Below are positions 36,943 to 45,751 of a stretch of DNA of 64,000 nt, piece by piece; the stretch's first letter is position 1, and the number at the start of each line of letters is the position of its first letter. Origin of the DNA: Gelidibacter salicanalis (GTDB taxonomy: Bacteria > Bacteroidota > Bacteroidia > Flavobacteriales > Flavobacteriaceae). The notes beneath the pieces were generated by a model that saw only the letters and a program-made list of their open reading frames with translations, ran no database searches and was not told the DNA's origin. The position numbers and the translations under genes are program-made. The stretch is taken from assembly GCF_007997285.1 (NCBI RefSeq), contig NZ_VORX01000006.1:1-64000 (forward strand), given 5' to 3'.

Positions 36943-37671
36943 ATGGAACCAAAAAAAAATAGAAAAGCAGACGTCGGTAGAAATAGTTCGATCTATTTCG
37001 CAGTAGGGCTTGCTTTAATGTTATTGTTAACCAATTTGGCTATCAATTACAAGACTTACGATAAAGAGGCCATTGATATTGGAATGATCAATATGGATGA
37101 CGAATTGGAAGAAGAAATTCCAATTACTGAGCAGTTACAAACGCCTCCACCTCCACCACCGCCGCCACCAGCAGCGCCAGAAGAGATAAAGATTGTTGAG
37201 GATGAGAAAGAAGTTGAAGAGACTATTATTGAGTCTACTGAAACAAATCAGGATGACAAAATAGCGAAGGTTGAAGATGTGGTTGTTGTAGATGCTCCAG
37301 AAGAAGATATTGAAGTCCCGTTTGCAGTTATTGAAAATGTACCAGTTTTTCCTGGTTGTGAAAACGAAAATGGAAACAATGCTAAAAAACAATGTATGTC
37401 TGATAAAATCAGTCAATTTGTAAATAAGAAATTTAATACCGATTTAGCATCAGAATTAGGTCTTTCAGGAAGACAACGTATTAGCGTGATCTTTAAGATT
37501 GATAAGTCTGGTAGTATTACCAACATTATGGCTAGAGCACCGCACCCTGGTTTAGAGAAGGAAGCACAACGTGTGATTGGCTTGCTACCTAAAATGAAAC
37601 CTGGTAAGCAAAGAGGTAAAGCGGTAACAGTACCGTATTCTCTACCAATCTTGTTCCAAGTTCAAGATTAA
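36943..37671 (+). CDS. Energy transducer TonB (paralog 1)
   Basis: A 242-residue inner-membrane protein that couples proton-motive force (via ExbB/ExbD) to outer membrane receptors. It has a short basic N-terminus, one helix (about 16-34), an acidic linker with a nine-proline run (about 66-76), and a C-terminal TonB domain (about 135-242) with VPVFPGCE and the MKPGKQRGK motif. Two cysteines (in FPGCE and KQCMSD) are shared with paralog 2. The ATG at 36943 is preferred over an upstream in-frame TTG at 36907. Followed by two terminator hairpins. No exbB or exbD is nearby. Confidence 0.92.
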   Translation: MEPKKNRKADVGRNSSIYFAVGLALMLLLTNLAINYKTYDKEAIDIGMINMDDELEEEIPITEQLQTPPPPPPPPPAAPEEIKIVEDEKEVEETIIESTETNQDDKIAKVEDVVVVDAPEEDIEVPFAVIENVPVFPGCENENGNNAKKQCMSDKISQFVNKKFNTDLASELGLSGRQRISVIFKIDKSGSITNIMARAPHPGLEKEAQRVIGLLPKMKPGKQRGKAVTVPYSLPILFQVQD

Positions 37672-37690
37672 CAAAACATATTACAATAGT

Positions 37691-37722
37691 AAAACCCCGT
37701 TGCGAAAGCTTCGGGGTTTTTT
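37691..37722 (+). terminator. Terminator after tonB paralog 1
   Basis: Stem aaaaccccg (37691-37699) pairs with cggggtttt (37712-37720) and is followed by Ts. Confidence 0.85.
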
Positions 37723-37767
37723 GGTTTTTAAGTGGTATTGCCTTCGGTGTCAATTCGTTAAAATAAG

Positions 37768-37796
37768 AATCCCGACTAATTTAGTCGGGATTTTCG
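37768..37796 (+). terminator. Second hairpin between the tonB paralogs
   Basis: Near-perfect inverted repeat aatcccgactaa / ttagtcgggatt (37768-37792) followed by a T-rich stretch. Shares the aatcccga stem with the hairpins at 161-190 and 274-303. Confidence 0.7.
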
Positions 37797-37852
37797 TTTT
37801 GGTATGCTTGTTGTGATTTTAGCATAATATTAACAGTTTAAATCTAAATATT

Positions 37853-38641
37853 ATGAAGAATTCTAAAAATACGAGTGAAATTGCTGGCCAGAGCAATCCA
37901 CGTCACGTAAAACCTCACAAGCATGATGCAAATTTACAAAAAAACTCCGCGCTATATTTTCAAGTCGGGTTGATTCTCTGTTTGCTTGTGACCTATACCT
38001 TATTTGAGATGAAATTTGAGAGCAAAAATGTTCAATTGAGTCAAGTAGTCATCGATGAGCCTTTTGCCGAAGTAACGCCTGAACTATTTAAGATGGAAGA
38101 AAACAAGTTAAGACGCATGGAACCTCAAAAACCAATCGTGTTATTAAACCAAACGCCAATCATCAAGCCAGACAATTTTGAAGCCCCGTCTGAAGTTTTG
38201 TTAACCGAGCCTGAAGTATATCATGAACCCATCAATCCTGACCACATCAATCTGGTTGCCCCACCAGAGCGTGATGAACCTGAAATTTTTAATATTTTAG
38301 GTGTTGAGCAAGTGCCAATTTACCCAGGTTGTGAAGCTGCGACTACTAATGACGAACGGAGATCCTGTATGTCCGATAAACTCAGTACACTTATCCAGAA
38401 AGGATTCGACACGAGTATTGCGAGTGACATGGGTATGACGGGCGTACAAAAAATTTATGTGCAATTTAAAATTGATGAAAAAGGGAACGTTACGGAAATC
38501 ATGTCTAGAGCACCTTCACCTAAATTGGAGGAGGAAGCCAAGCGGGTTTTAAGTAAAGTGCCACAATTAACACCAGGCAAACAACGCCACCGCCCGGTTT
38601 CTGTGATGTATACCTTACCTATTATTTTTGATGTGCAATAA
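37853..38641 (+). CDS. Energy transducer TonB (paralog 2)
   Basis: A 262-residue TonB-family protein with one helix (about 35-55) and a C-terminal TonB domain (about 155-262). The domain has VPIYPGCE, RSCMSDKL and LTPGKQRHR, clearly homologous to paralog 1. It lacks the long proline run; its linker has scattered prolines and is probably shorter in reach. Probably a tandem duplicate of the previous gene with a diverged linker, and separated from it by two terminators, so the two are likely expressed independently. Its receptor partners are unknown. Confidence 0.9.
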   Translation: MKNSKNTSEIAGQSNPRHVKPHKHDANLQKNSALYFQVGLILCLLVTYTLFEMKFESKNVQLSQVVIDEPFAEVTPELFKMEENKLRRMEPQKPIVLLNQTPIIKPDNFEAPSEVLLTEPEVYHEPINPDHINLVAPPERDEPEIFNILGVEQVPIYPGCEAATTNDERRSCMSDKLSTLIQKGFDTSIASDMGMTGVQKIYVQFKIDEKGNVTEIMSRAPSPKLEEEAKRVLSKVPQLTPGKQRHRPVSVMYTLPIIFDVQ

Positions 38642-38809
38642 GTCATCCAAAAACATCACCTAATTTCCTAGAGTTATTGAGTCACCTTTATGAGAAGCTT
38701 GATCTCAATAACTCTTTTTGAATTTGAATAAGGCGCTAACTTTTGACATAGTATCCATCTATTTTAAAAAAAATAGTATCTTTCCTTTAAAAATTGGTTG
38801 GAACTGTCT

Positions 38810-40921
38810 ATGAAGTATGTCTTCTTAAGTGTATGTCTCTGTTTTTATCTTAGCAGTATTTCTCAGAATGTCAAAATATATGAAAAACCACCCGTTTTTC
38901 CTGGTTGTAAGGACCAGCCCATCAACGATTTGAAGGCCTGTTTTAACTCTAAACTCAATCTGTATATTTTTGAAAATTTTGAGCTGCCACAAGAGCTCTT
39001 AAAAAATCAATATAAAGGCAATGTAAAAGTGCTTTTTGAAGTGGATAAGGAAGGCGACATCCATGTGCTTTACGTTGAAGCGCTATCTGAAGCCTTAAAA
39101 GATGAGGCCAAAAAAGTGTTTGCTGGCCTTCCTAAAACAGTGCCTGGTACTTACAATGGAAAGCCAACCTTTTATCAATATTCGTTAGCTATAAAAATCC
39201 CACTCGTCCACCCTTCAGAATTTGGTACGAGCACAATAGAAGAAGAAAAAAGGTTCACACAGGCTGAAGATCTCAATGCCATTATCTCCAATGAATTTGA
39301 TAGCATAACCAAAGCCATTAAAAAATATGAAGGTCTCGAATATAGCAGTCAGTTAAACATTCCATTTACGCACCAATACTATTCGCGTTTTGATCCTGAT
39401 ATGAACGCTTTGGGTACTAATAGCCATACAGCAGCAAAACCATTTGTGTATGAAGAAGTGGCACCATATTACAATTTTAAAGCTGAAAAAGCTGCTTTGT
39501 TAAAAGGTTCAGATGCTTGGTGGAGCAGAAAATTATTTGATGAGCATTTGGTGCAACTACAAGGAGCAGATTATTGGTTTACGATTGATCCAGTCTTCGA
39601 TTTGCAAGTTGGTAAAGATACTGATGCTGATTTTTCTACCACTTATAATAATACTAGAGGGATCTACATTCAGGGGGGTCTCGGTAGAAAGTTTAGTTTT
39701 TCAGCTTCTGTTTTTGAAAGTCAAGGGCGTTTTGCTCAATATTACAATCAATATGCCGAGAGTTTAAAAGCTTTTGGTCCTGATCCGGCCATTGTTCCTG
39801 GAAGGGGTATTGCCAAACGTTTTAAAGAGGATGCGTATGATTATCCGGTGGCCGAAGCGTATTTGTCTTATGCACCGGCCAAATTCATTAATGTGCAATT
39901 TGGCCATGGTAAGAATTTTATAGGGGATGGCTATCGTTCCTTATTGCAAAGTGACGTATCGAATCCGCAGACGTTTTTAAAATTAAACACCAAATTCTGG
40001 AAAATTAAATATACAAATACCTGGATGTGGCTCCGCGATGTGCGCGATGCCGTAGTTGAAGACAAGGCTTTTTTGACCAAGTATATGGCCAATCATTATT
40101 TAAGCTGGAACGTATCCAAACGCTTAAATATTGGGCTTTTTGAATCGGTAATGTGGACCGATACCAATGGCAGGGGCTTTGATGTCAATTACCTGAATCC
40201 CATCATCTTTTTTAGGGCGGTGGAGTTTGAAGCAGGGCAGGGTTCAGGAAATGCGATCGTAGGTGCTTCCGCAAAATATAAATGGAACAATAAAATCAAT
40301 TTGTACGGACAATTTGTATTAGATGAATTTTCCTTGAGCGATGTGAAAGCTCAAAATAAAAGTTGGAAGAACAAATTTGGATACCAATTAGGTGTCAAAT
40401 ATTATGACGCTTTTAAAGTGGACAATTTAATGCTGCGACTAGAATATAACCAAGTGCGCCCTTATACCTATTCGCATAATACCATAGTTAATAATTACGC
40501 CCACAGCAACCAGCCTATGGCGCACTTGTGGGGTGCTAACTTTAGGGAATTTATAGCTATTGGCCATTATAACTACGAGCGTTGGTTTGCAGATGCTAAA
40601 TTCATCTTTGGTACCCGAGGATTTGATTTTAATGACGGGACCGATAATTTCAGCTACGGCGGAGATGTTTACAGAAATTATAATGAGCGACCATTTGATT
40701 CTGGTGTAAAAATAGGGCAGGGCAACACGACCAAAACTTTTAATGCGGAGTTGCAGGCGGGCTATGTTGTGAATCCGGTGAGTCATTTAAAAATCTTTAC
40801 CAATGTGAGTTTTAGAAATTTTAATCCAGAAGCGAATACCGAAACCACGTTTAATAACAGTACGGTGTGGTTTAATGTGGGCGTCAAAACCGACTTGTTC
40901 AATTGGTATTTTGATTATTAA
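38810..40921 (+). CDS. remB: RemB-like gliding motility outer membrane protein with an N-terminal TonB-type domain
   Basis: A 703-residue protein. The signal peptide (1-19, ending SISQ) is followed by a domain (about 25-130) with PPVFPGCKDQ, a paired cysteine, VLFEVDKEGDI and a final PGTYNGKPTFYQYS segment that aligns by eye with the TonB C-terminal domains of the two genes upstream. A long beta-rich region (about 180-703) ends in aromatic strand NWYFDY. This part resembles RemB-type proteins linked to gliding in Flavobacterium and the Wzi-like capsule-assembly barrels. The gene name is assigned by recollection of family features and should be read as RemB-like. Start is ATG at 38810; a TTG at 38798 is in frame. 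Confidence 0.7.
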   Translation: MKYVFLSVCLCFYLSSISQNVKIYEKPPVFPGCKDQPINDLKACFNSKLNLYIFENFELPQELLKNQYKGNVKVLFEVDKEGDIHVLYVEALSEALKDEAKKVFAGLPKTVPGTYNGKPTFYQYSLAIKIPLVHPSEFGTSTIEEEKRFTQAEDLNAIISNEFDSITKAIKKYEGLEYSSQLNIPFTHQYYSRFDPDMNALGTNSHTAAKPFVYEEVAPYYNFKAEKAALLKGSDAWWSRKLFDEHLVQLQGADYWFTIDPVFDLQVGKDTDADFSTTYNNTRGIYIQGGLGRKFSFSASVFESQGRFAQYYNQYAESLKAFGPDPAIVPGRGIAKRFKEDAYDYPVAEAYLSYAPAKFINVQFGHGKNFIGDGYRSLLQSDVSNPQTFLKLNTKFWKIKYTNTWMWLRDVRDAVVEDKAFLTKYMANHYLSWNVSKRLNIGLFESVMWTDTNGRGFDVNYLNPIIFFRAVEFEAGQGSGNAIVGASAKYKWNNKINLYGQFVLDEFSLSDVKAQNKSWKNKFGYQLGVKYYDAFKVDNLMLRLEYNQVRPYTYSHNTIVNNYAHSNQPMAHLWGANFREFIAIGHYNYERWFADAKFIFGTRGFDFNDGTDNFSYGGDVYRNYNERPFDSGVKIGQGNTTKTFNAELQAGYVVNPVSHLKIFTNVSFRNFNPEANTETTFNNSTVWFNVGVKTDLFNWYFDY

Positions 40922-41063
40922 ATAAATGGTGTCGGAAACAAAATATCACTTACATCCATCACTATACTCAAGCTACAAAGTGGTGTTTTACGAGTTAGAA
41001 AACGGACTTCTATTTTGTTGAATATCAAATTCCCCATTCTAATTTATTTAATGCGAATTTGAA

Positions 41064-41094
41064 TTGCTCAAAACCAATTTTCAAAGTATCTTTG
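41064..41094 (+). promoter_or_regulatory. Promoter of the ctaB oxidase cluster
   Basis: TTG (41064-41066) and TATCTTTG (41087-41094) with a 20-nt gap, 34 bp before the ctaB start. Confidence 0.65.
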
Positions 41095-41128
41095 CACTCG
41101 CATTCAAAAGCGACAAATACAAGAGCAA

Positions 41129-42022
41129 TTGGCAATCACGCAAACTTCAATTTCAAAGGTCTCTATTATTTCTGATTTTAAGGAAATAACCAAGATGAGG
41201 TTGTCCTTAAGTGTGGTCTTCTCGGCCATAGCGGGGTATCTGCTGGGTGCTGAGTCTATTGACTTTGGTATTATTGTATTATTGGCTTTTGGAGGCTATT
41301 TTATGGTTGGCGCGTCTAATGCTTACAACCAAATTATAGAGCGCGATTTAGATGCGTTGATGGATCGTACCAAAAACAGGCCCATTCCTTCCGGTCGGAT
41401 GTCCGTCAATTCAGCCTTTACTCTTGCGGTTATTTTTACAATCTTGGGTATTGGGACCTTGTATGTGATCAATCCAAGAACCGCCATGTACGGCGCCATT
41501 TCTATATTTTTATATACAAGTGTCTATACTCCTTTAAAAACCAAAACGCCTTTATCAGTGTTTGCAGGAGCTATCCCTGGAGCCATACCGTTTATGTTGG
41601 GTTGGGTTGCCGCACGCAATGATTTTGGAATAGAGCCAGGAACCTTATTCGCGATTCAATTCTTTTGGCAGTTTCCACATTTTTGGGCCATCGGATGGTT
41701 TTTATTCGATGACTATAAAAAGGGTGGTTTTTTTATGCTGCCTACAGGAAAACGAGATAAAGGCACAGCCACCCAAACCATCATGTATACCATCTGGACC
41801 GTACTGATTTCCATCATTCCAGTGTTTGGAATCACCGGAGATTTGAAACTATCAATTGTGGCGGCAGTCATTGTCTTTGCTTTAGGTTTAGTGATGATTT
41901 ATTACGCATTGGAATTATTCAAAAAAAGAACAGCAACAGCAGCCAAACAATTAATGATTGCAAGTGTGTCTTACATCACCTTATTGCAAATTGTTTACGT
42001 TGCAGATAAATTTATACGATAA
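41129..42022 (+). CDS. ctaB: Protoheme IX farnesyltransferase (heme O synthase)
   Basis: A 297-residue inner-membrane prenyltransferase that adds a farnesyl group to heme B to make heme O, the precursor of heme A for aa3 oxidases. Seven to nine helices; the first prenyl-diphosphate binding motif is in NAYNQIIERDLDALMDRTKNRP (N-terminal half), and a second DDYKKGGFFMLP lies near 205. Start is TTG at 41129: the first ATG (residue 23, MRLSLSVV) would remove conserved sequence, so TTG is favoured. Opens the oxidase-maturation cluster and ends 1 bp before the next ATG. Confidence 0.95.
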   Translation: MAITQTSISKVSIISDFKEITKMRLSLSVVFSAIAGYLLGAESIDFGIIVLLAFGGYFMVGASNAYNQIIERDLDALMDRTKNRPIPSGRMSVNSAFTLAVIFTILGIGTLYVINPRTAMYGAISIFLYTSVYTPLKTKTPLSVFAGAIPGAIPFMLGWVAARNDFGIEPGTLFAIQFFWQFPHFWAIGWFLFDDYKKGGFFMLPTGKRDKGTATQTIMYTIWTVLISIIPVFGITGDLKLSIVAAVIVFALGLVMIYYALELFKKRTATAAKQLMIASVSYITLLQIVYVADKFIR

Positions 42023-42023
42023 T

Positions 42024-42605
42024 ATGGACTTGACACAAGGAACTTTCGAAGAGAAAAATAGCCGAGCAAAAAAGATGATGCTGTGGTTTGGGATTGTCTC
42101 CCTAATCATGTCTTTTGCCGGATGGACCAGTGCTTTTGTGGTGAGTAGCAGTAGGGAAGATTGGTTATCGGATTTTCAATTGCCAAACGCTTTTATTGTG
42201 AGCACAGTATTGGTCTTATTGAGTAGTGTGACCTTTATTTTAGCTAAAAAAGCACTCGAGAAAAATAATAGACAATTGACTACTATTTGGTTGTTTGCCA
42301 CCTTAGGATTGGGCATTGGTTTTATTGCCAATCAGTTTTTAGGCTTTCAGGAAATCATTGATTTGGGGTATAATTTTACGGGTCCAACCAGTAATGTTAC
42401 CATGTCTTACATCTATTTAATCGCTATGGTGCACATTGCCCACGTCATTGTAGGTCTGGTTTGCATTTTAGTGGTAATTTATAATCATTTTAAACAAAAG
42501 TATACTGCTGACCAAATGCTGGGTCTCGAACTGGCCGCTACTTTTTGGCATTTTATTGATATACTATGGGTATATCTCTTTTTATTTTTATATTTTGTAA
42601 GATAA
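42024..42605 (+). CDS. Cytochrome c oxidase subunit III family protein (short form)
   Basis: A 193-residue membrane protein with five helices (about 18-37, 55-75, 85-110, 130-152, 172-190). It has the subunit III pattern ending LAATFWHFIDILWVYLFLFLYF, which matches CoxC/CyoC family C-termini. It starts at ATG 42024; an upstream in-frame ATG at 41958 lies inside ctaB and is not used. It is the shorter of two adjacent subunit III proteins. Subunit III stabilises the oxidase core and helps oxygen access. Confidence 0.9.
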   Translation: MDLTQGTFEEKNSRAKKMMLWFGIVSLIMSFAGWTSAFVVSSSREDWLSDFQLPNAFIVSTVLVLLSSVTFILAKKALEKNNRQLTTIWLFATLGLGIGFIANQFLGFQEIIDLGYNFTGPTSNVTMSYIYLIAMVHIAHVIVGLVCILVVIYNHFKQKYTADQMLGLELAATFWHFIDILWVYLFLFLYFVR

Positions 42606-42707
42606 TTGCTGATTTTATTTGGTAACAATTAAGAGAAAACAGCAATAATCATTGCGTTTAGCGCCTCAAAATTTAATGAGGATGTTTCGTTAGATGAATA
42701 AATTGAT

Positions 42708-42715
42708 TATTTTTG
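42708..42715 (+). promoter_or_regulatory. Putative -7 box before the long subunit III gene
   Basis: TATTTTTG fits TAnnTTTG, 36 bp before the ATG at 42752. No clean -33 TTG is seen. Confidence 0.4.
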
Positions 42716-42751
42716 TGCAACTTTTTAAATTAATACAACTAATCACTACAT

Positions 42752-43729
42752 ATGGATACGACTGTCGTGAAAACTAGTGCCGAAAACAAGCGTTGGGGTG
42801 GAGGTACTGAACCGCTAAAAACTAGTTATGGCAAAATGATGATGTGGTTTTTTATCACATCAGATGCTTTAACCTTTGCAGGGTTCTTGGCTGCTTACGG
42901 ATTCTCAAGATTTAAATTTGCAGATTCCTGGCCAATTGCGGATAACGTTTTTACTCACGTTCCGTTTATTCACGGTAACTATCCGATGATTTTTGTGGCT
43001 TTCATGACCTTTATTTTGATCATGTCTTCTGTAACTATGGTATTGGCAGTAGATGCTGGCCATCATATGAAGAAAGCCAAAGTAACCATCTATATGTTCT
43101 TAACCATTATTGGTGGTTTGGTCTTCTTAAGCTCTCAAGCTTACGAGTGGTCTACTTTTATTAAAGGGACTTACGGCGCGGTTGCTACTGAAGGAGGTAA
43201 TATTTTGCACATTATGGATGCTGACGGCAATCAGGTAGCCTTAAAAGATTTTGCAATTGCACAAGGTTCAGATCGTGAACGTCATGAAAGTAGAACAGGA
43301 CTTTGGTTTACCAGTGAAAGTACATTACCAAGTTATACATTTGAGGAGGTATTAGACGGGTTTAAAGCCAATCCTAATCTTGTTGTAAGAACAACTTATA
43401 CTGGCGAAGATGGACATAAAACCACATTGTCTCGCAGTGAATCTCTTAGAGAGTTAGAAACAAAAGGAAAGAATGTTGTTGAAGGTGCCAACTTAAGACA
43501 AAATGAATATGGTGCGCCGTTATTCGCCAACTACTTCTTTTTTATCACAGGATTTCACGGATTCCACGTTTCTATTGGAATCATGTTAAATATCATCATC
43601 TTTTTTAACGTACTTATCGGAACCTACGAAAGAAGAGGATCCTATGAAATGGTAGAGAAAGTCGGATTGTATTGGCATTTTGTTGATTTAGTTTGGGTGT
43701 TTGTATTTACATTCTTCTACTTAGTATAA
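42752..43729 (+). CDS. Cytochrome c oxidase subunit III (long form with soluble insert)
   Basis: A 325-residue subunit III protein. Helices lie at about 28-50, 75-98, 108-128, 255-283 and 300-324; the C-terminus reads LYWHFVDLVWVFVFTFFYL. Between the third and fourth helices sits a soluble insert of about 115 residues (138-252), which is why the protein is far longer than its 193-residue neighbour. It ends 21 bp before the subunit IV-like gene. Which of the two subunit III proteins assembles with CoxA/CoxB at 16721-19624 cannot be told from sequence. Confidence 0.92.
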   Translation: MDTTVVKTSAENKRWGGGTEPLKTSYGKMMMWFFITSDALTFAGFLAAYGFSRFKFADSWPIADNVFTHVPFIHGNYPMIFVAFMTFILIMSSVTMVLAVDAGHHMKKAKVTIYMFLTIIGGLVFLSSQAYEWSTFIKGTYGAVATEGGNILHIMDADGNQVALKDFAIAQGSDRERHESRTGLWFTSESTLPSYTFEEVLDGFKANPNLVVRTTYTGEDGHKTTLSRSESLRELETKGKNVVEGANLRQNEYGAPLFANYFFFITGFHGFHVSIGIMLNIIIFFNVLIGTYERRGSYEMVEKVGLYWHFVDLVWVFVFTFFYLV

Positions 43730-43750
43730 CTTGAATAACTTATTTTAAAC

Positions 43751-44134
43751 ATGGCAGCAGACGCACATAAATTAGAAATATTTAGAGGATTAGTAAAGTT
43801 TAAATCCAATACCCAAAAAATCTGGGGCGTTTTAATCTTCTTATCCTTAGTGACAGCTATTGAAGTTGTTTTGGGGATCTTCAAACCTGAAATTTTAAAT
43901 GTTCAAGTTTTAGGTATGAAAGCTTTAAACTGGATCTTCATCATCTTAACCATTGTAAAGGCGTATTATATTACTTGGGACTTTATGCACATGCGTGATG
44001 AATTGGCAAGTTTTAGACGTATGGTGGTTTGGACCGGAGTCTTTTTAATTTCCTATTTAATCTTCATTATTCTACAGGAAGGTGGCTATATAGAGAGTGT
44101 TTTTGCAAACGGATTTGTAAAGACAGATTTCTAA
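43751..44134 (+). CDS. Cytochrome c oxidase subunit IV family protein
   Basis: A 127-residue membrane protein with three helices (about 22-43, 55-75, 92-112) of the CoxF/CyoD-like subunit IV family, common after subunit III in Bacteroidota (the segment ALNWIFIILTIVKAYYITWDFMHM is typical). It stabilises the oxidase and has no cofactor. The last gene of this oxidase unit, followed by a terminator. Confidence 0.88.
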   Translation: MAADAHKLEIFRGLVKFKSNTQKIWGVLIFLSLVTAIEVVLGIFKPEILNVQVLGMKALNWIFIILTIVKAYYITWDFMHMRDELASFRRMVVWTGVFLISYLIFIILQEGGYIESVFANGFVKTDF

Positions 44135-44181
44135 AAAATACCACGCTGTAAAACAGCAGGATATTAGTGTTAAACATACAG

Positions 44182-44212
44182 AAAAGGGCGGTTATTTGAA
44201 CCGTCTTTTTTA
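44182..44212 (+). terminator. Terminator after the subunit IV gene
   Basis: Imperfect stem with ggcggtt and aaccgtc arms around 44186-44205, loop atttg, followed by a run of Ts. A TATTTTTG box (44211-44218) overlaps its end and may start the next unit. Confidence 0.75.
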
Positions 44213-44295
44213 TTTTTGCACAACGGTACTTCAGGAGGAGTTTTTAGAAACAACATCTCACATTCAAGAACAAAAAATCATGCAAATCATCTCTA

Positions 44296-45009
44296 ATGGA
44301 TAAAAAACTTGTCATACGTTATGCAGTGCTTAGCATTCTGTTTTTTCTTCCCGTTGCATTCCTTTTGATGTTACTTCCGGCAAAACACAACTATAATGCC
44401 TTGGATATCGTTAAGGAGAACGTCCAAGACCTACAATCGGATAGTGACAATGCTTTAAAAGACCACATTACTGTGTTGGCCTTCTTTGGAAAAGATCCGC
44501 TTCAGAATATAATAGCCGCATCTAACTTAAAAGAACTGATCTACGACAAGTTTAAGGGGTTTAAGAAATTTCAGATCATTGCTGTAGTCTCACCTGAAGC
44601 AAAGGACAATCTCGATTTGCTTAAAAAGGAAATTGAATCACATGAAGATTTAAAGTACTGGCATTTTGTGTTTTTGTCTGATGACGCGACCAAATCTCTT
44701 TTTAATAGCTTAAAGACTGACCGACCTTTAAACAGTAATCTTTCTACCTCTCGAGTGTTTATTGTTGATATGGACTTAAACCAACGCGGTCGTTTAGATG
44801 ACCGGACGGAGCGTGAAGTGGAAACAAAGGTGGCAGCCTATGATTTGACCTCTTACGATTGTATAGAAGTGGCCATACTGAAAAATAAAATGAGTGAAGA
44901 TATGCGCGTGTTATTTACGGAATACAGAGAGAAGCGTAAAGGCAACTTTGATTCTACAACACGACGTGCTAACGATTTAAAAGGAGTTACAGATGAGCAA
45001 GAAGACTAA
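44296..45009 (+). CDS. Membrane-anchored protein with cysteine-poor thioredoxin-like domain (uncharacterised)
   Basis: A 237-residue protein with an N-terminal anchor or uncleaved signal (about 8-28) and a periplasmic domain. The alternation HITVLAFFGKDP, KFQIIAVVSPEA and YWHFVFLSDD suggests a thioredoxin/Sco-like fold, but the usual CxxC or CxxxC is missing: the domain has a single cysteine, late in the protein. I do not recognise a named family. It overlaps sco by 17 bp, so the two products are probably made together, and it may be a structural partner or degenerate paralog of Sco in oxidase assembly. The fold guess is inference from hydrophobic pattern. Confidence 0.8.
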   Translation: MDKKLVIRYAVLSILFFLPVAFLLMLLPAKHNYNALDIVKENVQDLQSDSDNALKDHITVLAFFGKDPLQNIIAASNLKELIYDKFKGFKKFQIIAVVSPEAKDNLDLLKKEIESHEDLKYWHFVFLSDDATKSLFNSLKTDRPLNSNLSTSRVFIVDMDLNQRGRLDDRTEREVETKVAAYDLTSYDCIEVAILKNKMSEDMRVLFTEYREKRKGNFDSTTRRANDLKGVTDEQED

Positions 45010-45751
45010 TTATTCTTACGTAGGTGTATCATTTATTGTATTGTTATTTGGTATCTATTTTGTGCCTAAAATTATAGATCGCGTCAGCAATAAAGATGTG
45101 GTTAGAGATGAAAGTAGGACCGAGGATATCAATTTAAATCCTAAAAAGAAGCCTGGAAATCTTTCAGATTTGGCATTTATCGAACTTAATGGCGTGCGTA
45201 AGAAAGTCCCATCGTTTAGTTTTACAAACCAGAATGGCGAAACCATTACTAATAAAGATTATGAAGGTAAAGTGTATGTGTTAGAATTTTTCTTTACCAC
45301 GTGCCCAACCATTTGTCCGAAAATGAATTTCAATATGTTGGAGCTTCAAAATACTTTTCCTAATGAAGATGATTTTGGGATTGCCTCGTTCACCATTGCC
45401 CCTAGTATTGATACCCCTGAAGTCTTAAAAGAGTATGCCAAAGAGCACGGTATATCAAACCCTAATTGGCATTTGATGACGGGTAACCAAGATGATATTT
45501 ACAAATTGGCCAACGAAGGGTTTTATCTTTACACTGCGAAGGATGATAGCGTTGAAGGCGGATTTGAACACTCTGGCAATTTTGCCTTGATAGATAAAAA
45601 CGGCTATATAAGATCACGTACCGATGCTTCCGGGATGCCGCTTATTTACTACAATGGGATGGTTTCTGAAGAAGAACAAACCGATGACGAAGGCATGGAA
45701 CAACAAATCACCATGTTAAAGGAAGATATTGCTAAATTATTGAAAGAATAA
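44993..45751 (+). CDS. SCO1/SenC family copper chaperone
   Basis: A 252-residue membrane-anchored copper chaperone that loads or reduces the CuA site of cytochrome oxidase subunit II. An N-terminal helix (about 9-24) is followed by a thioredoxin-like domain with the copper ligands C104-x3-C108 (TTCPTICPK) and H193 (GFEHSGN). The domain order and spacing are standard for Sco. It overlaps the gene before by 17 bp and abuts the DUF420 gene (stop and start share a base), so a single mRNA is likely. Confidence 0.95.
   Translation: MSKKTNYSYVGVSFIVLLFGIYFVPKIIDRVSNKDVVRDESRTEDINLNPKKKPGNLSDLAFIELNGVRKKVPSFSFTNQNGETITNKDYEGKVYVLEFFFTTCPTICPKMNFNMLELQNTFPNEDDFGIASFTIAPSIDTPEVLKEYAKEHGISNPNWHLMTGNQDDIYKLANEGFYLYTAKDDSVEGGFEHSGNFALIDKNGYIRSRTDASGMPLIYYNGMVSEEEQTDDEGMEQQITMLKEDIAKLLKE

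Noticed and set aside
37135-37416. Antisense frame rich in Trp and Arg within tonB paralog 1
   Set aside because: It is the reverse reading of the proline run and linker; no start signal or domain.
41958-42023. Upstream ATG start for the short subunit III gene
   Set aside because: It lies inside ctaB and would add residues unlike the family; the ATG at 42024 fits the usual start.
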